From: Phalacrocorax aristotelis
Lineage: Eukaryota > Chordata > Aves > Suliformes > Phalacrocoracidae
Length of the DNA: 64,000 nt
Direction of reading: 5' to 3'
Assembly: GCF_949628215.1 (NCBI RefSeq)
Contig: NC_134276.1
Coordinates: 129,518,125-129,582,124 of the forward strand
A program made the translations under genes and the position numbers. Below the pieces are notes generated by a model, which saw only the letters and a program-made list of their open reading frames with translations, was not told the origin of the DNA and did not search any database. The first letter of the stretch is position 1. Every line of letters starts with the position of its first letter. Shown here piece after piece: positions 19,601 to 31,600 of this stretch.

Positions 19601-22600
19601 CCCTTTCTTTGTCACCAGCTTCTTCACAAATACCCAAGCCTGCCTGTTTCACTGGTTAGGGTGCATCTCTCCTAAGAAAACCCTACACATGTAAAAGCAC
19701 GAGTGTCTCTGGAAATAAGGAGGCTGAAGAAAATGCAGGCAAACAAAGCCTGAATACTGTGAACTATCTCTGCTCCAATGCATACAAGGCCAACTACTAT
19801 ACCAGGCATTGTAGAGTCTTTCTCCCCCACGCCCCCAAGTACTCCCCAGGGTCAATTTTGCTTAGTCTAAAATCTGCAAAGCCACCCTAAAGGCACCATT
19901 TGGCTGGTTTCAAGGAAATAGCAGAGAGCTGGATACATCGCAAAGACTTAGCCCTGTCTTTCCTACTGAACGTTATGTTGTGAAACAAGCCCCTCCCTTA
20001 AAAGTCTTTTACCATTAAAGCCTGCAGAGTAAGTATTACTGAGCACAGATCTGTCTTTATACAGACAGAAGCTTAGCACACTGGACTGCATTCTTCCATT
20101 GTAACCTGACAAGCCTACAACTGCCGAGCTTTTTAAGCCTCAGCAGTCAGGAGGGCTTCCCTAATACAAAGCTACTGCTGTTTGTACAGCCAGATGTCTT
20201 CAGGCATCTGCCTTTAAGGACTTAGGCGAGATCTTTTTAATGCATATGTAAGAGGAACACCAAGCGATACCATGACATCAGCCAGAATAAGAGACTTACA
20301 GACTTTTCCTCTTTACCTTTCTCACAGATGGACAGGACTTCAGCATCACATGCCTAAAGAAAAAGAGGAAAGAACTAAGTAGACTTCAGTCACTGCCCTC
20401 CTCTCTTTGGTGAGCATGCGCACCAGGACTTCAGTCCTCATGGAGCTTTCCTTGTTCCTGTCCCTAATGGTAGTGAAACAGAGCCCTCCAGGACTGCCTT
20501 AGGCCACCTGCTCCAAGAAAACAGCTTGCAGGTCATACCCCTGTGGAAAAGGAAAGGTCATCTTTACCAGAGGAGAGGATATTCCTCCTCTACACCGGGG
20601 CAGAGCCAGGAAGAGCCCTTGTTTTCCAGCAGGAAAGAAATCCTGAGCACATTTGTGGGGTTGCATTACAATTGCCAAGCAGTACCAGCTTGCAAGCCTA
20701 GTTTCTGCGTTGGAATGATGAAGTATCACTCTGCAGCTACAGCATTGTCACCAAGTAGATACACTAGTTTAAAATCAAATGAGGAAAATTAAGTGCGTTT
20801 TGTAATAATTTCAGAAGCATGGCTTCCCATAAAAACAGCAGTATGAGGAAGCATACTGCCACCAACTGTACAGTTGTTACCCTTCCTCATGCCTCCAGCA
20901 AGACTGCCTTGGGGGGGTGGAAATCTATCCCTGCTGATGTTTTTACCCAAGCTACATTCTCTTCCAATTATAGGACTAAATATGAGAAACTCTAATGATG
21001 ACAGGCAAGAGAACAGCAAATGCACCGAATTCCTTCACAATCTCATTTTGAAAAGCAGCAGAAAGAGAGAGGTAGAACAGGCACCTTAAAAAATGTCCAG
21101 TCCACTCCCAGTTTTAAGCCTTTCAGGTCAGGAGCACACATATCAGATAGGGTTGCTTTGGGCTGTTTTAGTCCTGCAGGGAACAAAGAAGAGTTCCTCC
21201 TTTTATCTAGGATGCCTCTAGGGAGGCAGAGCACCTGGGCTCAGGGAAGGAGCGGCCTCACCTACCATATGGATAGAGCGGATCCGGCTCAGCAAGGATA
21301 CTGTAAACAATGGCTGCGTCTGCCACCGAGGTACAGATAGGGCCTGTAAAAGAGAGATCTGTTATAAAAAATGTGACAAGGGGTAAATTGTACATTCCTC
21401 CCAAGGTCCTTTGTAGGCACAGATTGCTTCTCCTGGGAGAACACCACACAGCAAGGTCCCTGAAGTGGAGCACAAGTCCTCTTACCTACACTGACTGTGG
21501 AGTACGAGAGCGGCAAGCAGCCATGAGGACTGATGCGCCCAAACGTTCCTAGAGAAAAAGAAATGGCAGTTAGCTAGGTACCAGCAGTCGTTGGTAAGGT
21601 CTGACCTAGATGGCTCTGGTGCACCTAGTCATTATGCAACACACCCCTGCTGGTCACTTTCATGTCTGCCGTTTCAGAGCCCAGCCGCTCATCTTTCAAT
21701 ACCCTGTTCTACTGATGCATCAGTGAAATGGATGTGTTCAACAAATAGTGAAACTGTTTTCCCCCCTAAGGAATTATTTAGTTGAGGGGAAATATGTGCA
21801 GGGACATTTTGAAATACATGCATTTAAATATGCAGAAGCAGCATCTATGACATGGAGGATGGAGAGGCAGGAGCAGGATTATCAACAGTGGGAGATATCA
21901 CCCCCTGGGAGGTCGCACCCACTTCACCTGTGAGACTTCATGCCTAACACCAGTTGCCTTCTGCGAGTACCCGTATCGCCTTTCTGACCAGTTACATTTT
22001 TGTCATCATTCTCTTCCACAGATGAATCAAAATTAATCAAGTCGGTCACATGTGACAGATGGAAAAACAGAGTAATCTGGTCTCAGATGAAGCAGCTGAG
22101 ATCCTTCAGAACAACAAACCATTCTGAAAAGCCGGCATCTATTCCAGCTGACAATCCTGCCTCGCCACCTTCCGTGCTGTAGACACTGCCCTGTCCATTT
22201 CTTATGTCCTCTGCACACTCCCATTGATTACAATAATTCTTACTGCAAGAACTGCATTGCTACTTCTTGTAACGCTGAGATAAGAGGGAATGGCTACATC
22301 CTGGTTTCATACAAGCCTATTACCAGGTTTAATTTACCAGATACAAATCCAAGCAGCATCAGTCTTTCCATATAATTGGGATGATGGTAAACCGTCGTGG
22401 GTGGAGATGCCTTTCACCAGCTCACTACGAATACCCATCTATGTTGGGAACACCTCCCAGCAGAAAAGGAAGATTGAAGAGGGACGAGTGGGTACAAAGA
22501 AAAGCAGCAAGCATGTTTTGTTCAGCATTTGACTCAAATAAGTTTGTTTTGTTTGAACATCTGTTCAATAGCCAGTACTGAGAACACTTCTGCTCTGCCA

Positions 22601-25600
22601 GTCTAACCCACATCACTATCAGAGTGTTATACTCCAGAGCTTCTCTGGTCAAGTTTTTCCTGACAGGAATTAATGGACGGTGCCTGACTTGTTTGTGGCA
22701 TTCTACCTGATCCAGCAAACAAGACGCACACCCCCTTCATGATTAAAGGGCTCTACCTTTCAGCCCCACCACACCACAGAACGAAGCAGGAATCCTCACA
22801 GAGCCTCCTCCATCTGTGCCAATAGCCACCGGGCAGAGACCTACAAAAAAACCACATATTGGCCTGTGATCAGCAAGATATCATGTTGCCCTGTCCATTC
22901 TACCAGCAGCTGTAGCCAAGAGAGCACACAGAGCACTCTGTTCAGCTAGGAGTTCCCTCCAGCTTCTAAACCCACTCATAAAAACTAAATGCCTGAGGTA
23001 CTTTGGCTCAGGACCTTCCTCCCACCACCCCTGAACTCCATTTAGGACCACCTACCTGCTGCTACAGCTGCTGCTGGCCCACTGGAGCTCCCACCTGTGA
23101 AGTGGTTAGGCTTGTAGGGATTCCTAGGGGTCTTATGGTACCTGAGGCAGACAAATAGCATTGAATCTTTTCCTAGAAAGAACCACGTGCACTACAGGGC
23201 AGGAAAAGATCCAGAAACACAGCTCAGGGATTTCAATCTCTTAGTAAAGAGATACCATTTCATCACAGATAGTGCTATGGCCCTAGAAAACAAGACGCAA
23301 AAAAGACTTCTGCCTCAAAGTCCAATCTCTTGTTACCGTAAGTAGACTATCCAAAAGAGACAGACTCAAAGCAAGAGAAAGGATGCTGCTCCAGCTCTTC
23401 TTTCTGCAACAGCACTGTGCCACTACTGCATGCCACAGTTCATTATGCAACTCCAAAAGGTGGAGCAGTTGGCGGCCAGCAATTCTCGCAGACAAGCAAG
23501 TCAGCATCCCCGGCTCTGCCCCTTTATCCCAGAGCAGCAGCTCCCGAAGTCTCCAGTCTGACCACAGTCTCCAGACACCAAACAGACCTGCCAGGCGGTG
23601 GGGTATCCAGCTGACCTCACACACTGAGGAAATGCCCTGACACGTTGCAGCTGAGGAGAAGCCCCAGTTCCATCCAGCTGCACATGCACAAAGTGTGGCT
23701 CTGCACATGGCTTATCAAGGCTGTGAGGACCACTGCTCTGCAATAGCAGTTCTCAGCTTGGCTACAGCTGGAGAATTCACAACAGAAGCAAATGTCAGTG
23801 AACCTGTTTTAGCTAGGAAATAAAACCATTATGTTTCCCTGAGATGACTGTACCTTTTCTCACTGCTCTGGCCTTTAGCCATTACTGTGACCAAGGATTA
23901 GACTACTATTTATTTGTCTTCTGTCACCGCTTTTGTCTACCACTCATCCTGTAAACATTTACACCTCCAGGCCTGTAGGGCCTGGCAAACAAAGTTCCTT
24001 ACTCAGCAGATGCCACTTGGATCCTCTCCTTCCTTTGGTTTCAGGAGCCTTCAGGCTTCCACAGCTACTCTGACCCTCAAATCTGCAATGCTGGGTTTTC
24101 ATACCCCCAGGGTTCTCCCTGTACAAGGTGCTTCCACCAGTTTTATTCTCACATGCCTGCCCTGTTTTTGTACCCTTCCCTGTCAGTTCTGGATAGACTT
24201 TTAGGTCTTTCTATACCCAAGAAAAGAGAGGGGAAAGGGATTTTTACCTATTAGGGTTGCATCCAGTTGTTCCAGTCCCTAGTTCCTGCATGTTTGAGAC
24301 CCCAATAATGATAGCCCCAGCCTCTCGCAGCTTCTTGGCCACAGTAGCATCTTCTGTTTCGGGCTCTGTCCCAAGATACACTGTTCCCACTCGGTGATGG
24401 TAAGGTACCTTAGCAAGAAGACACCTTATTATCCATCCTGGCAATACCCTGGCAAGGTAGACAGGCACATGTGCGTGCTTCACATGCACACTTCAACTCC
24501 ACAACAGATCCCAGACATTAGGGCCCATGGAGGTAAGTAAGGGCTAGAAAGCTTCACTCTTCAACTTGTCCTGTCTTCGTTTCTGTTAGGAGGGACACTT
24601 AACACTTCAGTATTTGGTCCTTCTCCCACGCGAAGGAGTCCTTTTAATACCGTGGTACAGAAGAGGAGAAACATGTAGATGGTCAAAAAGTCTGCCTCTC
24701 TGCAGCACCGCAATCACTATGCCCAGAGGCTGCACACCAGTCACCTTGGCCCCAGAGCACACAGCTCTATTTTGCATTTTTTCAACAGACAAGAGCTGCA
24801 GCATTTCAGATCTGCAGTGTTTTGAAGCAAGGCACCAGATTAGATGGATGCCAAAATACCAGACAGACTAATTTTCAGGGTATGCTAAGTACTCTTCACT
24901 TCGATACAGCAACGGAAGAATCTGTACATAATCAGACTCCACCCTATGGGTAGGTCTCTGCAGAGCCTACAACAGCTTGATGGCACCGCCAGGAGTATTT
25001 AATGGTAACTGCTGTTAGGCCACAGGCAAAACTCCTTGTGAGCAGGAATTTTCAAAGCAACTTGAATATTTCTGACACAAGTATGTCCTTTAAGGTAACA
25101 GGAGAGGGATGCTTTGCCAGTGGAGCAGTCAGTGCCTGAGAGATACAGCTACATGCACTGCTACAGATGCTTTTACATATTCTTATTTCATCATGACAGG
25201 GACTGTTCCCCCCCCACCCTCTATTCCCCATGGATTAAAAAGATCAGTACAAGATATGAAAAAGTCTGCTGTACTCAAGATCTACCTTCACCTGGCAAAA
25301 CTTGTTAATCCTACTTGTTACAAACGCACATACTACCCTGAATTACAAACACATTCTCAGGCTTCTGCTGAGGAGTTGGCCTTAAAACCTTGTCACAGTG
25401 AATTGTCCAGGTTGACCACCTGCAGCATGAACTGACAGCTAGACAAGGAAACTCACCACTTTGAAGTCTTCTTTCAGAGACACTGGGATGCCATCCAGGT
25501 AAGACAGGGTAGATTTATTCCTGTAACGAGCAGTGGAGGCCTCAGCCATCTGCACAGAGTAAAAAAAAAGTATACGTTATATATATTTAGTCAAGCTGAA

Positions 25601-28600
25601 GGTGATCACCAGCATCAGAATGGATACCAAAAATGGCTTTCTCAGGCTTCTACTAAGCCAAACTATTAAAAGTTTCTTTCTTCTTCCACCATATGCTGAT
25701 GGGAAACTACTACTTGGAAGCATCTATGCTAATGGATGCCACATAAGCACAGAAGTCCTACTTTAAACATAGTCATCCAGCAGGAAACAGATTGCTTTAA
25801 TGCTACCTCTCTTTGCAAGAAGGAAAGCAAACTTGTTTGTAGTCCCCTACACAAGGAGGGTGGAAAAATGTACATATTTTTCTGTGCAATATATCAGCAG
25901 AAGAGCCTCTGCCCCTTCTAATGGATGCTACTGCTCTTGGGGTGGCAGGGGCCCCTTTCCTACCAGAGACAGACATTACCTGCATTATTTGCTCCCGGTC
26001 CCATTGCACTATTGCTCTGAGTGGGGGCGTGGATTTGTCAGAGTCCTCCAGCACGGCAATGATGTTCTTTGCTACTTGAGATGGCGTCAGCTTCCCACTC
26101 CTACAGGACAGGACAGAAGTTGGGACCTCATTACAAGACCCCCACACCACACACAGGATTTGTGTCTCAAGTAGCAAGATGGCAGGTGTCACAGCTGAGG
26201 CAAGAACTAGATAAGAATCTCTGCATGGTGATAATTTCAACACAGTTGACACCATCAAGACAGAAGACTCCCTTCCTTAAGGGGAGAATTTGCCTACACA
26301 GCAGGGCCCTAACCCTCAGAGTAGGGGCAGGAGCTAGGAGAGTTACCCAGATATTCCTGAACCACCAGATAAACAGGGAAGGACAGCTGACAGCTTTACA
26401 GAGTCCTCAAGCTCCTGAAAGCCTGAGGCTATGAAACTCCCAGTATCATGAGCTAAGACCAAGAGGACAGCCCACTTTATACAGGCCTCCCGTTACAGAG
26501 AGGAGGCTCCCAGCAGTACTGTCATAACCCACCTTTAACAAACAGGCCTTCCCTCCCTTTGGGCAAAAGGCTACATTACACCACAAGCACAGCTATCTCT
26601 GGGTGACACAAAAGCCTCACAGACAGGATGCACCTTTAACACTGGACTGCAGTGTCAGCCTTTTGCTCCAAGGGCACAGCCTACAGGCAGAGGTGGCCCT
26701 CAAGGAACAGGTGCAGGGAGTGCAGGAGGATTTATCTGAGCACTCTATATCTGGCACATGTCCCAGAGGCAAACAGGACTTACTGAGCAGTCAACAGCTT
26801 GAAGAACCTCAGAGTCAAGCTGTTCCTGAGCTGGGCACGTTTACTTGGTGAAAGCAGTCAAACTGCTCACATGAGCACAGGCAGCTGGGGAAACCTGGGA
26901 TACTTCAGAGATGCAAGTATGTGCAACTTGCATCATCCAGATGAACTTTTCTCTCCTCCTCACTTACATGTTTGGGCAAACAAGGTATTTAGAAGTCTCT
27001 TCCACAGAAGACTGACAATAAGCCAGGGAAAACAGCATTTAACGATCCTTGCAGGGCCTGCAAAAGTTATGCCAGCTCTCCCGGTTGGCTTTCCTTCATT
27101 ATTCTCTTAGAGGGAAAGGATTGCAAAGGGTGATGCTAAACAGTGGTACCTCACAGCCAATCGTAACAAAGAGATGCCTGAGAGCTTGCGGAACAGTAGC
27201 AGCCAACAGCAGGGGAACATGTGAGGCGGGTTGTTCCCAGACCACAGTTTCACCTACCGGTAGCAGTCCAAGAAGTCTTTGATCCCTTTGAAGCTAAACC
27301 CATTGCTAGCAGAATCAGACCTGCAAAAAAATGATTAAAGGGGCAACCGTGAATCATCAAAGCCACCCCTGTTTAGACCTGCAGACTTCAGTATGACACT
27401 CCGAGGCAGGCTGGGCATCACTCACTTCCAGTAAACCTGCTGGTTACCACCTGGATTGCTAGCCAATGCATTTCAGCTCACACTGTGTCAGACTCCTTGC
27501 ACACATTCAAGACACCAGGTACACAGGTAGGCTAAGAGTGCCACAGACATACGGGGTCAGTCTTGCTTCCGTGTTCTAGTTGCTTCATATTTCTACTGCA
27601 ATACAGCAGTCTCCAAACTGCGCAAAATTTATTCCAGGTTGACATTTGCTACTCACCCCTGGAGTACTACAGAATAGCTAGAATACACTGGTAAACCTAC
27701 TCCCAGGCTATCTGTCCCAAGTTTAATCCAGTCAGCAGCACATACAGTGTGTGCTGTGGGAGGGGGAAGAGACACTATGCAGCACAAAGATTCACATCAG
27801 CAAACTGCTTAAAAATTAAATCAATTAAAAATTAAATCAAATCTAGCACATAAGAAATAGACCACTTTTCATCACAACAGGATGAACGTAAGATCATCTG
27901 AAGAGCTAGCTACAACTGACGTCTCCATATGATTACCCAAACCAGAAGCCATATCCCAGAACAGGACAGCATATGGCACCATAATGTGCTATGCAGGGAA
28001 GAGGCAAGGCTCCAGTAACTTGCCCTGTAATAGTCAATATATCACTGGTGGAGCTGGGGACACAAGAACCAGAAGGCTGTACTCACCCTGACCAATGCCT
28101 GCAAGAAATACATCCCTTCCTCTCAAAGTGAAGGAGCTGAAAGTTTTAAATTGCTCTGGCAAGGAGCAAGCTTAGTCTTGCTAAAAGCAGAGATACATAC
28201 AGAGAACCTGCTCTCTGAGACACTGAAGAAGTGCAGCTCAAAGATACTTTCAGTAACTACTGGATAGGCCCACAACTAAGAACAAAACCAGATGGGGAAA
28301 GCATTCATAGCAGCTCAGCTGATCCCACCTCAGCGTCAGACCTCTGCGAGACATGCAAGCCTGAGTAACATTTTGCCTGGAATCTAGTGGGATTTAATCA
28401 AGTAGAGGCTGCAGTCAAGAAGCTGAACAGGCTTTTAACCAAGCAACCGAACTAACAAAGCCTAATTTCTTGTGGATCATTTTCTTTATACTGTGTTCCT
28501 TCTCTTGTCCAAGTGACTCCTGTGCTCTCTTTGAGATTCCTTGAAGGCAAGAAACAGCTCACCTGCAAATCCACTTAAAGGGACGTATGTGCTGACTGGC

Positions 28601-31600
28601 CAAGCACTACGTCCATCTGCTCCAATAGTGGAACCAAGCCCTGGCAAGGGCAGAATGTGGTCTTTCCCCAGTAAAAAGGCTCCCTGAACCTTGTAGAAAC
28701 TTCACACTGCTTGTAACTACTGGTGATTTATAAGTTACAAAAGGAAAGATGACGGACAGCAGAATTTGTTTTGTAAAGTAGCCGGGTGTGGAAAAAGATT
28801 TCAATCCAACTTACTGACGACCGCTTCCCACTATATAATAGTGCCAACAGGCGTGTTCTTCCACTCCACTCTTACACATCACATACTGACCTTTCATCTG
28901 TCAGCTGCTTCACAATATCCGAAGTGCTTTTAGCCTCAGACTTGTCTTCCACAACCTCTGCAGTGACCTCCGGGATAAACGTGGGATCTTCGCGAATGTC
29001 AAGTGAACGCATGAGCGAAAAGTTGTTCAGCCTGAAAGAGAGAGCGCCACTGCTGGAGTTTGCAAGCTTGCTACTATGACTGATTTTTTCAGAATGTTCA
29101 GAAGGAACCTTACCCAAGAACATTTTGTCTTAACAATCTGCTCTTGCAGCAGGGAGCTGCAACACTTATAAGATAATCTCTCTCACACCTCTCCTAAAGG
29201 CAGGATCAAATCTATTGTGCTTGCTTAACAAAGCCTCCTACCTCTTGACATAAGGCCAGCAGCCTCTATAAACCCAAGTTAGGAAAGAATCAGTGGAAGT
29301 TTTCCATTTGCTTTAATTAGACATATCGCCCACAGACCAATAAAGACAGCAATGGAGAGGAAAAGAAAAGGAGAATGTAATGTAAGCCATACATTCAAGC
29401 ACTAATCCGGTTTAAACAAGCACATCTTCAGACTTTTCCATGATGCGCTTCAACATAGTTCATTTGCAGCCAAATACAACAGGGTTTGCAGCATGAGTCC
29501 AGGGCTTGGAACACGTGATGAAGCAAGGAAATCAAGATGCCATCATAGATGTCAAGGATTGATCGGCTGTACAACAGCAGTGACACTTGTCTGGGTTTAT
29601 TCACTCAAAAAGCCCATGCCCCAGGCAAAAACTATGGGGTACCAATTGTGTGTAATACATTTTTCAGCGTCCGGGACCTGCACAGATGACCCATCAAATA
29701 ACAGGCAAACTACGTGAACCAAGCATGGGCTTGAGGTTCCTAACACCTCTTACCTCTTAGTGCAATCTACACTTGAAAGCACAGAAAACAAAAACATAAA
29801 TGAGAAAGGAGTAAAGGCTGACCTAAAACAATGAATATCATTAAAAAGAACATGTCTCGCCTCATTTCCCCACTAATACTATTCTTTTACCACCACTGGT
29901 GATAAACACAGCAGATTCGCACGTCCACAAGCTTTGAAAGAAAGACTGCTCTTTCACAAAAGAACAGAAAGGCAAAGAGGCAAACTGCCAAATTTGGTTT
30001 CTATGCACCTGCCTGAGTGTGAAAAAAGGTTAAAAAAAGGTTAATTCCTTCTGATAGAGACCCACTAAAACCAGGCTAGTTTAAAAAACAAATCTAGTAA
30101 AACACATCTCTGACAATCTTGTTCACTCTCCAGCCAATTTATGCAGCTTCCCTCTGAGAAAGGTCATTTCAGATAACCCGTAAGTGGTGTGCAACACAAG
30201 CAGCTTTAAAACCCAAAACAACAAAAAAAAAAACCCAAGAAACTTGAAGGGGGACAAAACTCCCCACTCTTACCTTATTAAGACCGGCAATAAGCAGATC
30301 TGTCCAAAAGCCTAGAAGAAAGTAAGCAGAAACATTGGTTTGCAGTAACTTGAGCTGAATATCTTTCTCACTAGACTAGGAACACTGAATGTGCTCACAA
30401 TTGCTGCACTCTCAGAGCACCCCAGAGAGCATGCAATGCTATGCAGTAAAAAAAAAAATAGCACAAATCCTTGTATTTCAGGCCACAAAACTGGCCTGAA
30501 CTGCTTTCCCCACACCTCTCATATTTATATGATTATAAAGAGCGTATTCTTCTGGCTCTCCTGCCTTTGTCCCTCCCTGACTTAGCCTGGAAAGCCTGCA
30601 GCTACAGGCTGCATCCATGCAGCTCCCATCCATTACTTTCTTCACGTTCTGCAGATTATGCGGACATTGCATAACATAGAAGCTTATTATTACTTTGTTT
30701 ATCCAACTGTTAGGATCTTTCCTGTCACTCAACCAGCTTCTGCAGTAAACCAAGTCAACCTGGAAAAGCATGAGAAATTTAGAGACTCCCTGATAGCAAA
30801 GTGAAAACACACTTTGAACACTTTGGTTCCCAGTGTAGCAATATCTGGTCCCAAAGAGATGAGGCTTGTTCTGGCCTGTCTTAAGAGCTCAACAGCAGAC
30901 TTCAAAAGCCTGTTAAGGGATGTACAAATACAGAACAATTCTGAAGCAAGACTCAAATTCCTAGATCCATAAAGTCATGTGTTGCCTCACACATTACGTA
31001 AGAATCACAGTCCCTTTTTGAAAACACATTGCCCCTAACCTACATCTAATCTAAGCACAATCTTGTGAGAGATTGAGAATCTTGCATCCCCCCTCCAAGG
31101 GGTATGTCAGGAAAGGAAACAAGCCCAGGGCCACACACCAGAGACAGCCACAAAGCAAAGGATGGAAAGGTATTATGGTTGTTATATCCTGGAATAACGC
31201 CACTTGTGAGGTATGCTCACCACTAAAGCTTTTACTGCAGGCCCAACCAGCTGCCAAGCTCTGTAAAAGGTCACACTGCTGAAATGAGACTTTCGTGCCT
31301 AACCTTGACACTGGCTCAAAAGGAAAGGCCCAGCAGCAGCAGCAACAAAATCCACCTGCTTTTGGGCAGACGCTGCCGCAAGGTGCTCACTGCCATGGGG
31401 ACGCAGGCTTTTCTACCCCCAGCACCCCATCATACAGTGGTCATGCCTCCTCCACCACGGCCTCGGCGGGAGTCAATCCGCAGGCTCAAAGGCATGCCAG
31501 AGCCCACCCGAGGAGCGCTGAGGGGACAGCTGCCTTCAGTGCCTCCCTGAAAACCCGCTCAGAGGGCTGAAGGACCCGAACCCCTTCACGTCCCAGGAAG

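Noticed and set aside
25803-26258. A 151-codon - strand frame taken as one exon
   Set aside because: Only 25980-26100 is FAAH-like exon 6. The ends beyond the AG and GT sites are intron.
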